Of a DNA stretch of 64,000 nt, positions 1 through 12,048 are shown piece after piece. A program made the position numbers and the translations under genes. The notes under the pieces were generated by a model. The model made no database searches and was not told the origin of the DNA. It worked only from the letters and a program-made list of their open reading frames with translations. The stretch comes from Carex sylvatica (lineage: Eukaryota; Streptophyta; Magnoliopsida; Poales; Cyperaceae), in contig CAXKVR010000150.1 of the NCBI GenBank assembly GCA_964058845.1, positions 20,203-84,202 of the forward strand. Direction: 5' to 3'. Every line of letters begins with the position of its first letter. Positions within the stretch are counted from its first letter, which is position 1.

Positions 1-286
1 CAGCCGGGAGGGATCCATTGCTGACATGTTTCAGGCGGAAGTCTTCACTTGGGGGTTCTTGTAGCGTTAGCGAATTGAGGCGCTCTGGGACAGAAGATTC
101 CGGTTCAACGGTGTTGTCTTCTACGGACTCGGAGGTTTGGGTCGGGCTTATGTCTGAGTCGGCCGGAGGTGGATCGTCGGGCTCGGTGGTGTCGGTTCGG
201 TTTTGGTTCGGGTCGGCGGGAGATGGTTCATCCGATTCAGAGGCTGGGTCCTGGTCTTGGCCCGGGTCGTCGGGATTGGAATCCAT
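1..286 (-). CDS. 5' end of unidentified gene, acidic Ser/Pro-rich N terminus (partial)
   Basis: An open frame starts at an ATG at 286-284 and runs without a stop for 95 codons to the left edge, so the gene continues outside the window. The predicted start is MDSNPDDPGQDQDP, followed by a stretch dominated by Asp, Glu, Ser, Pro and Thr, typical of a disordered N terminus. The last visible residues (LNSLTLQEPPSEDFRLKHV) look more ordered. GC content is clearly higher than in the flanking intergenic DNA, as expected of a real plant exon. No family is recognised. A G-box lies about 115 bp upstream. A plus-strand frame over the same bases is its antisense shadow. Confidence 0.6.
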   Translation of the reverse strand, partial: MDSNPDDPGQDQDPASESDEPSPADPNQNRTDTTEPDDPPPADSDISPTQTSESVEDNTVEPESSVPERLNSLTLQEPPSEDFRLKHVSNGSLPA

Positions 287-372
287 GGCGACTGGCGACA
301 GAAGGGGAGGTAAAGAGATTAGACTTTGTAGTGTAATAAAACCTACCGGTCGGTCCTTCGAGTGCGCATCCC

Positions 373-523
373 ATGAGATATCTCTTATGTTGCGTGACCC
401 ACGTGTCCGGTGCCTATTCGGGGATAGCGTAGGGGCCCAGTATTGTTTGAGCTTAATATTCGTGTAGAACGTCTTTGAACGGTTGAGATTTTCCAAATAG
501 TCACTCAAAATATGAGATATCTC
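373..523 (-). promoter_or_regulatory. Putative promoter of the partial gene: G-box and duplicated 12-mer
   Basis: CACGTG at 400-405 reads GACACGTGG on the gene's strand, the ABRE/G-box consensus bound by plant bZIP and bHLH factors. The 12-mer ATGAGATATCTC occurs at 373-384 and again at 512-523 and contains the palindrome GAGATATCTC. The motifs are directly visible. A role in transcription is inferred from their position 90-240 bp upstream of the start codon. Confidence 0.35.
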
Positions 524-570
524 AGAGAATGCGAATTCCGGTCGTTCTCTCCCTCGTTTTTCCGAAGGTG

Positions 571-769
571 TATCCTCTGCATTAATTCAAAAGGGAATCT
601 TTTGAGTTAATGAATTTTAACCGTTCAATTTTAAACAGAGTCAATCCGGCTCCTGCCTTAATATAGGAGACCTTTTAATACTGATCTAGTTCGCACGAAT
701 CTTGAAATATATAGAATGGTTAGGATTCATTAACTCAAAATATTCCATTTTTAGTTAATGCAGAGGATA
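571..769. mobile_element. Foldback MITE, about 199 bp
   Basis: The left end TATCCTCTGCATTAA is matched by its exact reverse complement at the right end. Similarity continues inward for about 55 bp per arm (TTTTGAGTTAATGAAT is shared). The outer TA on both sides could be a TA target duplication. There is no coding capacity. The superfamily is not assigned. Confidence 0.65.
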
Positions 770-1776
770 ATACGAATTCCGTTTTTCCTCGGTCAGAGTT
801 GCGTTTTAACTGGAAAGTGGGGCCGCCCTGGCATCCGGGATCCATTCTTGATAAAATATTAACAGAGCTATTTTAACTTCACGCACCGCACTAGTCGTAC
901 ATTTTTGTTCATTTTATCTTGATTGACGTATGCTGATAAAGTCAAAATAATTCTGTCAATATCTCTATATCTTTATAGAATCTAGTGATGTGATTATGAA
1001 TTTATGATCAATGAAACAGTTATTTCATTATACCATATTAATTTCAATCCAATTCATACGGTTTAATAACATTAAAAAAAAGCATCATTTTGATGTCAAG
1101 TCAGAATTCTGATCGTTATTAATTCACCACTAATTGTGTCTCATAATGTTTGAGCACAGATAATAATTTTGTTGGCTGTCCACTAACAAATGTGATCTAC
1201 AATTTTATATAGTTCGCACATAATACAAATAAGAATTGATATTTACAATTTAAAATAATTTTCTCAAAATAAAAATAAATAAGAATTAATATTTGAAATC
1301 ATGTAGGTTGGCATTTGTGATTTATGAACAACAATTAGTTAGCACTTCTTTAATAAATTAATTGTGAACAAATTTATGAATAACAAATGAATTTACTTTA
1401 ATATAATCATAAAACGGCATGCTCATTAAAAAATGTAGTGCCCCATTCCTCTTACTATTTTTGTTGGATTAAAAAAAGTAGTGGCTCGTTAAATTTTCTA
1501 TTTAATTCGGGCTTTTTTATGTTATTTTATACAATGTTAATATATTTTAAACTTGTTATGTTACTTTATATGATATTCAGATTTTTTTTTTAAATTATAC
1601 TATGTTATGTTTATGTTATGTTTATGTTATTTATATTATTGTTGTTTTTATGTTGATAATCTATTTTGGTTATTAAATAATGTGGTTGAGATTATAAATT
1701 GATGATAATTCGACACCTGATGGCTGTTAAATATTAGCATCTGATGATTATAAATTGATGATAATTCAACACCTAA
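770..1776. other. AT-rich intergenic stretch, no gene seen
   Basis: No frame of note in either direction. It is poly-A/T-rich with a few short direct repeats, such as two copies of AATAAGAATT(A/G)ATATTT near 1230-1290 and two of TATAAATTGATGATAATTC near 1694 and 1750. It probably contains worn-down repeats that I cannot name. Confidence 0.5.
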
Positions 1777-1785
1777 TCTATTTTG

Positions 1786-2182
1786 GTGAGTTCGGCTAGT
1801 ATGACATTAGTGTCACATGACACTAATTTCAAAATTGATTGAATAGACTCCAAAACGACTAATTCAAACCGTTCAAATCAATTTACTTTATGAGTGATGC
1901 GTTTACATGCAAACTTTTATATTTTTGAGTTATTTTAGTATCAAATCAAGCGGTAAAAAAATTAAAAAATGAATGTATTAAAATTAACTTAAAAACTCAC
2001 ATATTTGACCGCTTGACTTGATACCAAATAAATTCAAAAAGTTATAAATTTTACATGCAAACGCACAACTAATGAAGTAGATCGGGTTGAACGGTTTGGA
2101 TTCACAGTTTGAAATCAATTCGATAAGTTTTAGAGTTGGTGTTATATAGACTGAAATGACACTGATGTTATACTAGTCAGAC
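1786..2182. mobile_element. Foldback MITE, about 397 bp, 9-bp target duplication
   Basis: The left end (GTGAGTTCGGCTAGTATGAC) and the right end are imperfect inverted repeats, and most of the element folds back on itself. TCTATTTTG flanks it directly on both sides (1777-1785 and 2183-2191). A 9-bp duplication is typical of Mutator-type transposition. The duplication is seen in the sequence; assignment to the Mutator group is inferred from its length alone. A related arm lies at 11310-11575. Confidence 0.7.
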
Positions 2183-2325
2183 TCTATTTTGATTATTAAA
2201 TATTGTTGCTTGGCAATTACATTATATAAAACAATTCAGCACTTAATAGCTTTCATTTAATATAGACATATACGAATTCTTTCAAACTCTCTATTCATTA
2301 GTTTTTGTTATGAATAAAATATTAA

Positions 2326-2499
2326 TGTGGATGTCCATAACTCCTAACATTCATTCTCCACTACCCCACTACTATTGGAATTCATATCCACTACTATTGG
2401 AATTTATTTTTTCATTTATATGAATAAAGAAATTGCCATCTTTTTCCTCTTTATCTTATTTATTCTTTTTTTATGCTTGTTCATCTTTATTTTATAACA
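2326..2499 (+). mobile_element. Putative 5' LTR of the old Copia element
   Basis: The segment runs from TGTGGATGTCCA to TATAACA and is followed by GTTATTAGCACGAGAGCTCT. That start and the post-LTR motif resemble short LTRs of the plant Copia lineage whose Pol remnants follow downstream. The pairing is from memory of the family and no second LTR was found, so the boundaries are tentative. Confidence 0.4.
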
Positions 2500-2689
2500 C
2501 GTTATTAGCACGAGAGCTCTACTAGTTGATTCGAAATAACTTTGATATATTTTATTTCAATTCCATTTAAATAAATAATGCTTATAGTAAGTAATTGTTA
2601 AATGGAATACGTTATCAATTTGTGTACATTTATTTTTAAGATTTTTAGTATGGTTCATATAATTTTATATGAAGTGCAATTTTTTTTAG

Positions 2690-3430
2690 TCTTCCGGTAG
2701 AAGCTCTAAAAAAAATCTTCCTGAAGAAGATATATATGATATAGAAAATTAATATGAAAAGATTTTAAGAAATCTTTATGAAGAAGAATTATATGATATA
2801 CAAATTTTGTATGATGTTCATTTTGTTATTTTTTCTCTCAATAATTTAATCTTCTCGAAGAAAATTTTCAAAATATATTAAGAGGTCTTCCTGAAAAAGA
2901 TTTCAAGAGATATGAAGTTCTTCTTGAAGAAGAATTCGAGAAATTTTATATGATGCAAAAAAATTTATATGATGTTCATATTTTTATTTAATCTCTTCAA
3001 GAAGATTTTAAAATATATTAAGGTCTTCTTGAAGAAGATTTTAAGAAATTATATATGATCTGCAAAATTTATATCAAGTTCATATTAATTTTGTTTTTCA
3101 ATAATTTATTCTTCCAGAAGAAGATTTCAGGAAAAAAAAAATTCAAGTAATCTTTCTGAAGAAGATTTATGCGACTCACAAAAATTAATATGAGAAGATT
3201 TTAATATATCTTCTTGAAGAAGATTTCAATATATCTTCCTGAAGAAGAATTCAATAAGGTTTATATGATGTGAATTTTTTTTTAATAATTTAATTTTTTT
3301 CGAAGAAGATTTCAAGAAACATAATTTGTTCAAGAAAATTTCAGAAAAATCTATATGATGTGCAGATTTTACATGATGTTCATATTATTATTTTTTCAAT
3401 AATTTAATCTTCTTGAAGAAGATTCAAAAA
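2690..3430 (+). repeat. Degenerate repeats rich in TCTTCnTGAAGAAGA
   Basis: About a dozen copies of a near-palindromic core such as CTTCCTGAAGAAGAT or CTTCTTGAAGAAGAT lie at irregular spacing of roughly 25-80 bp. They are interspersed with TATATGATGTGCAAA-like and CAATAATTTAATCTTC-like strings. The region sits in the leader/gag part of the old Copia element. The cores contain TTCnnGAA, the dimer unit of a plant heat-shock element. Confidence 0.6.
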
Positions 3431-3479
3431 ATATTCTGGGTTGATTTATTATCTCTTTGTAGTTGTTGAGCAAAATATT

Positions 3480-6400
3480 TCAATTGGTTCTACATCATTT
3501 CTTGAAGTAAATGTAGCAATATATAATAATTTTGGATAAATTCGTCACATGGACAAAATCAAGGGTATTATCATGGTGACAATTCCAAAAACACATTTTC
3601 ACCAGAAGTGGAAACATAACGAAGAAAATAATAAAAAAGAGAACATAAATAAATAATAATAAACATGAATATTCATGTTATCGTTGGTCACATACCTGTA
3701 GTACGTCAAAACACTATGTTCATCTATTGCAAGCATCATTAAAAATATATATATATTTGAGACAAAAATTTTATTTGTGAATGTGATCTCAATTTACCAA
3801 AAATGATATTACTCATTTGAAGATGTTGATTTGCTAACGAAAAAATTAATATATTAGATAAAGCGTCATTATTATAACTTCTCTCAAGTAATTCATATTA
3901 GATGAATGTCTAAACTTACCACATATGATATTGTAATTCGTATTGTATTTGTATATTAAAGACATTCATTTTTGTTTATTTTTTATTTTGTTGCTTATCT
4001 CATTTTTTTTAAGAAAAGGGATAACTGAGTTCTTAGTTCAAAATATTCTTATTGAAATAAATGTATTAATTCACTGTTTATATTTCTTCTTTTCTATTAT
4101 TTTTAAGACCTTTATAAATATTAAAAAAGAAATAACTTAACAATATAACATCAGTAAATAAAAGACTTTGTATATCCTTCCAATAAAATAAGATCTACTA
4201 TAAGATTTTGTATGGTCGACATTTAAAAAAAATGTTTTGCATTTCTGTTTCTATCGTTTAAATTTAGAATTTATTATCACTAATGTGTCTGCATTATACT
4301 ATTATTTATTATAAGATAATGCTTATACTCAATAATTTACAGTAATCGTAAGTATGGCTTACCAAAAGAGAAATGCATAAATATGTATGTTTTTGCTTCT
4401 ATATTTGTATATATGAAGAATCTATTAATGTGCATGAATGATGAAAAATTGATTGAAGGCTTTGAAAGAGCAATATTGTTGTTATATGGAGGAATACAAC
4501 TTTATATTGATGTTGCATTAAGAATATCCGCCGAAATGGATATTATGCTGAGACAGCTAATGTTGAATATATGTAAGAAAAAAAACAATGCTTATTAAAA
4601 ATAAATTGCATATGTTTTCCTCTAACTTGTACAGCTCATATTTTAGTACAATTGAAGCACATGTTATTATAAAACAACAGTTTACAGATAATAATATGCT
4701 TATAGTTTGATATGAATGGTTGGGCCATTTCGGATCAATAATGATGCGAAAAATAATAGATAATTAATGTGAACAATAATCAAAGAACCAGAAGATTTTT
4801 TAATCTGATGAACTTTTATGTGTTGATTTTATTTCTAGAACGTATATAATATGATATTTGTCGAACATTATATCCAACATGTGAACCATTTGAATATGTT
4901 ATGGTTTTAATTGATGCATCAACAAGATGGTCACATATATATTTATTATCAAATCGCAACCTGGCGTTTGCGAGATTACTTGCTCAATTGATTTAATTAA
5001 AGAGCATAATTTTATGATTATACAATTATGAAAATACGTCTAGATAATGTTGAAATTAATGGTGAAAATCATGTAGATGTTCGTATATAAAAAGAAGATA
5101 TGATATTTTATATGCAACAAAACTAATTCGCATCATGCCAACTAGTTATTATAAAGCTTCCCCTTATAATTGGTTTTTGGTCACATACCTAATATTTTCC
5201 ATATAATAATTTTTTAATGTGCGGTATATGTTCTAATTACTCCACCACAATGCACTAAAATGAGATATCAAAGAAAGTTGAGAATTTATATTGAATTTGA
5301 ATATCCATATATAATAGATTATCTAGAATCATTGATGAGAGATTTATTGATGGATAATTTTCTCGGTTGTGATTTTGATAAATAAAAAAAAAAATTCCCA
5401 ACCATAGCGGGAGAAAGCTATCAGCTGGAAAAAAAATATATTAGTATGAATTATTATTGTCTTATTTTGATCCTCGTACTAAAGAATGTGAACTAAATAT
5501 TCAAAAGATAATTCATTTGCAAAGTGAATCAATTGCCAGACACATTCACAGACTCAAAGAAAGTGACCAAATCACATGTACCAGCTGCCAATGCTCCAAT
5601 TAAAGTCGGTGTCCCTGTTGGACAAACTAATTATAACACGCATGAAGCGTGGAAAAGCAATCGGTTCCAAAGATTAAAAAGAAAAAAAATCTCAAAAAAA
5701 GGAGCAAAGAATAAAAATGGTCAAGTCGAGGATATGATAATTTTAGATAAAACTCCAGAAGAGAATAAAATTATAAGTAATATTGGAGTTCAAGCAGAAA
5801 CTCAGGTATCTGAAATTTATGAAAATAAAGAGATCTCGATAAATTATATCATGAATGGAAGAAGATGGAACCGAGATAAAATTAAAATCAATGATATTTT
5901 TTTGTATATAATATAGCGCTAAATATAATAAATATTGAGGATCATGACTAGAAGTCTATTAAACAATGTCGACAAAGAAATGATTGGCCAAAATAGAAAG
6001 GTGCAATTGAGGCATAGTTAAACTCTCTTGAAAAATGAAAAACTTTTGGACCTGTTGTCCTAATACCTGAATGTGTAAACATTAGTAGGATATAAATGAT
6101 TATTTACGCGAAAAAGAAATGAGAAGGGTGAAATTGTAAGATATAAAGCACTGCTTGTCACCCGAGATTTTTTCGCAAAGACTTGTAATTGATTATGGAC
6201 AACCATACTCACTTGTGGTGGATGCAATAACTTTTTGAAACATAATTAGTCTAGCAGTGCATGAAGGACTTAATTTGCACCTAATGAATATTGTTACAGC
6301 CTATTTAAATGGCTCGCTTGATAATGATATTTATATGAAAATCTCTGAAGGATTTAAGATGTCTGAAGCATGTAATTTAGGTTTTTGAGAACATTATTCA

Positions 6401-6898
6401 GTTAAATTGAATAAAACTTTATATCGATTAAAGAAATATGGACGCATATGCTATAATCATTTAAGTGAATATTTATTGAAACATGGATATAAGAATGATA
6501 CGATCTATCCATGTATTTTCATGAAAAGATATATAAATAATTTTGTTATAATTGCAGTTTATGTTGACTATCTAATCATCATTGGAACTCCTGAAGAGCT
6601 TCCAAAAATAATAAATTATTTAAAGGAAGAATTTGAGATGAAAGATCTTGGGAGAATAAAATTTTGCATTAGATTCCAAATCGAACATTTAAAAATAATA
6701 TTTTTATGCATCAAGAAAATTATATTGCAAGAGTGCTGAAATAATTTTATCCATTAAGCACTCCGATGGTTGTAAGATCTTTAGATGTGAATAAATATCT
6801 TTTTAGACCTCGAGAAAATGATGAAGAACTATTTGGTTCTGAAGTACCATGCCTTAGTACAATATGAGCACTTATGTATCTTAATGGACATACAATAC
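3480..6898 (+). pseudogene. Decayed Copia gag-pol polyprotein
   Basis: Many stops and frameshifts, but Copia signatures appear in the expected order. A zinc-knuckle-like stretch lies near 3670 (CYRWSHTCSTSKHY). A segment at about 4430-4580 begins NDEKLIEGFERA. A GAG-pre-integrase remnant is at about 4700-4770 (WLGHFGSIMMRKI). Integrase-core remnants occur at about 4890-5050 (CEPFEYVMVLIDASTRW). A conserved region with PPQCTKMRYQRKL-like text lies near 5240-5300. The linker frame 5524-5916 begins NQLPDTFTDSKKVTKSHVPA. Reverse transcriptase remains at 6407-6739, where the catalytic YVDD reads YVDY, so the catalytic site is lost. Coding similarity stops at the insertion point of the next element, at the start of RNase H. 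It was once an autonomous element and cannot be functional now. Confidence 0.8.
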
Positions 6899-9800
6899 TG
6901 TTATTCTAGCAATAATCTTTTTCGTTTATTTGACTAATTTGTAAAAATATAAAATTCTTAAATTTTATGATTTCTTCTATTTTCAGAGTTATGAAGGTTC
7001 AAGCTAATTGAAATTGCAATGTGAATTGCTTGAACTGAAAAAATCATGAAGACACTTATCGAGATTTTAAATTATAATATTTTAAACTTGGTAAAGTGTG
7101 TTTGATGTTGTTTCAACATGATACAAATGTTGGTAATATTTGTAAAACGTTATAACGATTTAACCTGTAAGAAAATGCTAAGGGGCAGCTTGATCAAATA
7201 AAGATTTAACCTCAAACGTTACAGATATTTTATAAACGTTGTAACGTTTTAATTAAATTTGTGTTTCTAAAAATTCTATTTTTGATCAAGTTTTACAGAG
7301 CCAAATCATTGTGAATGTTTTATAAATATTGGTAATATTTTGATCGATCTCACAGAAAAAAAATCTAAATTCAAATTGAACTAAAACGTTATAACGTTTT
7401 ATCAAATGTCTGTAACATTTTAAGTCAAATTGCTCTTTCTGGAGCTGTCTCTATAAATATAGCAGTGTGGTCTCTTCCCCACTGATCCTAGCTGACCCTA
7501 ATATTTCAAATAGAGATTTTTCTGTAAGCTTGATTCCTCCATTGTTAATTGAGCTTAAAACTTCAATATCTCTCAAACAACCTCAAACCCACTTCACTAA
7601 TCTTGAGTTAGATTTGGAGCGTTTCTCTTGAGAATCTAAACTTGAGACCTTGTTCTCTCTTTGAGTTGGTCGTGTGACTTTCCGAAGGTTTTTTAAGGGC
7701 TCACCGGTTTACAAGTTGTAATAATTTCTCGTTGGGTATAGAAAGACACACCTAGAAGAGGTTGCGATGCCCCGGAGACGTAGGCCTTTGATTTGCCAAA
7801 CTCTGTTATCACCCTGCGTGTCAAATTTCTCTAAACTCATCTATTTATCTTTAATTATAATTATTTTCAGTTTTTAGATTAATTAGTGGTGCACTAAGTT
7901 TAACAAAGTAATATCAGAGCAAGTTACCCAAGTTAAGACTCACTTAATTTGAGTTAGATCAACTTGGAAAATGACACCCTATAGATGTGTGAAAGAACCT
8001 CCAATTTTTGGTAATACAACCAACAATTTTAGTTATTGGAAAAATCATATGATTTATTTTTTCAAAACCTATGAGGTTTGGAATATTGTAGAAAATGAGT
8101 TTGTACCGAAAATTAATGACAATAATGATTTCACCGCCACATTCAAACTTGAAAAGCAAAAAAACCTAATTGCAATAAATTATATAATTAATTCAGTTAG
8201 TGAATCTATCTTATCATTAATTAATAATTCATATAGTGTCCATGAAATATGGGAGGATCTAATCAATCGATTTGAAGTAAACACTCAAATTAAAATGAGT
8301 AAGACAAAGATGAATGAAAACCATCTCAACATTTGCGTTGATGGCAAATGTAGATGAAGATCCCTTGGCAATTGATGTGGACTCAATTATTGCAAGCAAG
8401 AATATCACCAATGAGACCACTATCAAATTTCTCAAGGACCTTGTCAAATCAAGGAACATCAACAAAGAAGGTGGTGAAATCGAAGCCTCAACTAGCTCCG
8501 CTATGAACTTATCTCTTAGGTTGCATGTTTTAATTTGAACTTTAATTTATCCTTAAATTGATGTTTAAATTGCTTAACTTATTTTGAATTGCTTGATTGT
8601 ATGTTATGTTGATGAATTCTATAATTTGTTAACTTGTTAAGGGTTAAATTACAAAAGTATTGAATACATGCATTTCTTTACTTTGAATGCTTAGTGATTG
8701 TTGTTGATATGCATGAGATGTAGGAAATTGAATTGAATTGCTATGAGTCATATGTGATATGCAAAATTGTTAAGATTTTGATTGAAAATTGCTCTTTGAA
8801 ATGATTGTGTCAAAATGACTTGTATTTTGAAAGATTAATTCCTCAATTTCTATTACTTGTGATTTATCATTCATACATTAATAAATTGAAGGAGAGTGCA
8901 TATTTTGAGGGGGAGCACTTTGAAAATGTCCTTATTTTTCTCTCTTTCGTCAATTTTCAAAAAGGGAGAGAAATTGGTACCAAATGCTACACATACAAAA
9001 TAACAATTGGGTAAATCAAATTGAAAAAATTTTGATTTATGCGCTTAATCGCATTGTATATTTTTGCAAATTGTCAAAAGGGAAAGATTGTTGTTCTAGC
9101 AATAATCTTTTTAATTTATTTGACTAATTTGTAAAAACATACAATTATTAAATTTTACGATATCTTCTATTTTTAGAGTTATGCAGGTTCAAGCTAATTA
9201 GAATTGCAATATGGATTGCTTGAACTGATGAAATCATGAAGACACTTATCAATATTTTAAATTATAATAATTTAAACTTGGTAAAGTGTGTTTGATATTG
9301 TTTCAACATGATACAAACATTGGTAACATTTGTAAAACGTTATAACAATTTAACTTGTAAGAAAACGCTAAGAGACAGCTTGATCAAACACAGATTTAAT
9401 CTCAAATGTTACAAACATTTTATAAACATTGTAACGTTTTAATTAAATTTGTATTTCCAAAAAAATATGTTTTTGATCAAGTTTTACAGAGCCAAATCGT
9501 TGTAAATGTTTTATAAACGTTGGTAACGTTATGATCGATCTCACAGAAAAAAAAACCTAAATTCAAATTGAGCTAAAACGTTATAGTATTTTATCAAACG
9601 TCTGTAACGTTTTAAGTCAAATTGCTCTTTCTGGAGTTGTCTCTATAAATAGAGCAGTGGGGTCTCTTCCCCACTGATCCTAGCTGACCCTAATATTTCA
9701 AAAAAAGATTTTTATGTGAGCTTGATTCATCCATTGTTGATTGAGCTTGAAATTTCAATATCTCTCAAAAAACCTCAAATTCACTTCACTGATCTTGAGT

Positions 9801-10112
9801 TAGATTATGTTGGAGTGAGATTTAGAGTGTTTCTCTTGAGAATCTAAACTTGAGACCTTGTTCTCTCTTTGAGTTGGCCGTGTGACTTTCCGAAGATTTT
9901 GTAAGGACTCACCGGTTCACAAGTTATAATCCTTTCTCGTTGGGTATAGAAAGGCACACCTAGAAGAGATTGCGACGCCCCAAAGACGTAGGCCTTTGAT
10001 TTGCCGAACTCCGTTATCACACACGTGTCAAATTTTTCTAAACTCATCTATTTACCTTTAATTGTAATTATTTTCAATTTTTAGAGTAATTAGTGGTGCA
10101 CTAAGTTTAACA
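6899..10112 (+). mobile_element. Non-autonomous Copia-type LTR element nested in the old Copia
   Basis: Two direct LTRs (6899-7905 and 9092-10112) start TGTT and end TTTAACA. AATAC lies immediately outside on both sides (6894-6898 and 10113-10117), an exact 5-bp target duplication. After the 5' LTR, TAATATCAGAGC (7909-7920) matches the initiator-Met tRNA primer site TGGTATCAGAGC except at two bases. A purine run AAAAGGGAAAGA precedes the 3' LTR. The 1.2-kb interior holds only a gag remnant, with no protease, integrase or reverse transcriptase, so mobility would depend on another element. In a 130-bp stretch aligned by eye the LTRs differ at about one base in ten, so the insertion is old. Confidence 0.85.
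7971..8538 (+). pseudogene. Copia gag (UBN2-like) remnant
   Basis: The frame starting at 7971 encodes PPIFGNTTNNFSYWKNHM and later VHEIWEDLINRFE, which resembles the start of the UBN2/DUF4219 gag domain of plant Copia elements (pattern FxGxNYxxWK then W..L...). It stops at 8357, and an overlapping frame (8314-8538) continues with LKDLVKSRNINKEGGEI. This is consistent with one frameshift in a gag that was already short. It lies just downstream of the primer site, where gag belongs. No zinc knuckle remains. Confidence 0.65.
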
Positions 10113-10120
10113 AATACATG

Positions 10121-11300
10121 TGAAGGATTTCATGATGTGGTAAGGTGGTAAAATAAAAAAAAATTAACCCTCTTACGGATATACTTTGTTATGCTAATTT
10201 TTATTCATTCAATTCATATGCACAAATAATTATCTACTAATGCATTCATTCATCATAAATCTATCTACTAAAGGTGATTTGGATATACCTCTACCAAATA
10301 TCAATTTGGTAAATAGAGAGAAGTCAAATTTTCTTCTAGGTCTCTTGGATATCTTCGTTTGTCGAAACGGTCTCCTAGTGTTCACCTTGAACTAAACAAA
10401 GATTAGAAAGACCTTCCTAGAGATCTTAATCTAATCTAAGCTTAGAACCTAGTGAATAAACCTTCTTGTTCTTCTAATAATTCTTCATTAGAGAAACTAA
10501 TAATATGAGAGGAAGAGAGGTGGCAGCTAGGAGGGAGAGGAAGAGAAGGAAATAAATTTTCAGAAAATTACTTACTTTTTTTTAATACATTCTCTACCTC
10601 TTCTTATATACAAATATACTAGGGTTTCCATTGTGTAACATTCCTAGTATAATTCTCCTTATTAAAAGAGCCAACCCTAGTTGTTGCTACAGTGCGCGCT
10701 ACAGTAACTGCTACAATACCAACTTCAACTCATACTAATTTTGGACTTTAATAAACTTATGTTATAACAATGTTTTGCATATTATTATATTCATGTGTCA
10801 TGTTTATTATACTATATAATATGCACCATATTATACCAAATAATATATATACACACTTCTCATAAGTTTATCTTCGTTCGAAGCAGTCATGATATTTATT
10901 TATCATATGTATATTATTTCATGTATGAAACAATATACATCATATAAAAAAATATCCTTCTTGTTTCTCGTTCAGTTGGTGTGACCTATATGGAGGATCT
11001 GTGTTATGTTGGCAATGGCATAAAATATTTTATTACCATAAACTATAAGAGGTATTTTAGCTATACATTATAGTTACCCAAATAACATAGATGTAAAGTA
11101 TCATTTTACAATACATGATCCTTTAAAGTAATGTTACAAATAACATTACTTGTGTCCATTCCTTGCCACATGATATTATGAATAACATACAAAGTCGGAC
11201 TGTGTCATCTTTGTATTATATTCTTTTTTTGGTCTCTTAAGTAAATTATAAATATATAACTGCACTTCAGTTATATTGCATGCATTATAAATATAAAGGA
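10121..11300 (-). mobile_element. Diverged, truncated LTR, inverted relative of the 43315-45091 LTR
   Basis: TGAAGGATTTCATGATG at 10121 is the reverse complement of the 3' end of the LTR at 43315-45091. A second block at about 10945-11290 matches the reverse complement of about 43915-44250, including GTTCAGTTGGTGTGACCTAT. Similarity between the blocks is weak. The far end is lost near 11300, so no right boundary or target duplication can be shown. Confidence 0.6.
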
Positions 11301-11309
11301 TTTTTGTGC

Positions 11310-11575
11310 GTATTTTAATGCACTATTTTGCTCATTTTTTGATCACTTGACTTGATAGTAAATAAATTTGAAACTTAATTTTTTTTATATGGAAACGAAG
11401 CTCTCGTTAAGAAAAGTGGTTTCAACAGTTTGGATTTATCATTTCTTTGACCACTCGACTGTGTAACAAATAAACTCGAAACTTTCAAAATTTTGCATGT
11501 ATATGCATCACTCATGAAGTACATGGATTTCAACGGTTTGGATTCGGCGTATGAAATTGATCCGATGAACTATCA
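11310..11575. mobile_element. Partial relative of the 1786-2182 MITE
   Basis: It shares the order of several words with the right arm of the element at 1786-2182: TTTGACC then CTTGACT-like text, AAATAAA, TTTTGCATG-like text, AACGGTTTGGATTC, and GAAATTGATCCGATGAACT-like text. Only one arm is clear, so it is a decayed or truncated copy. Confidence 0.45.
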
Positions 11576-11610
11576 CACCCTAGCTTTACTATATATATAT
11601 ATATATATAT

Positions 11611-12029
11611 AGAGTAAGTCTACCATACATTGCAATGCATAGGCACCTCTATGCATTGGACTATAAATCACCATATTCAAAGTCCAAATGACCGATCCAA
11701 ACCGTTCATCTTATTCTCCATATTAATATGTGCTTGGAGACCAAATTTTATATTTTTTGGAATTTTTTTACTATTTATTAAGTCACTTTGAAAATTACTG
11801 ATCCAACGGTGCCTTTTGATTTTACTGTAACCGTTGGATCAGCAATTTTCAATGTGGCTTAATAAATAGTAAAAAAATTCCAAAAAATGTAAAATTTGGT
11901 CTCCAAGCACATATTAATATGGAGAACAAGATGAACGGTTTGGATCGGTCATTTGGACTTTGAATATGGTGATTTATAGTCCAATGCATAGAGGTGCCTA
12001 TGCATTGCAATGTATGGTAGACTTACTCT
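11611..12029. mobile_element. Near-perfect palindromic MITE, 419 bp
   Basis: AGAGTAAGTCTACCATAC at the left end has its exact reverse complement at the right end. Both arms, about 195 bp each, match almost throughout around a short centre near 11815-11835. TA repeats flank it on both sides, which hides any TA target duplication. No coding capacity. Confidence 0.8.
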
Positions 12030-12048
12030 ATATATATATATATATATA

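Noticed and set aside
18..467. Plus-strand frame of 149 codons at the left edge
   Set aside because: It is Ser/Gly-rich antisense of the better minus-strand frame 286-1 and runs on into its promoter.
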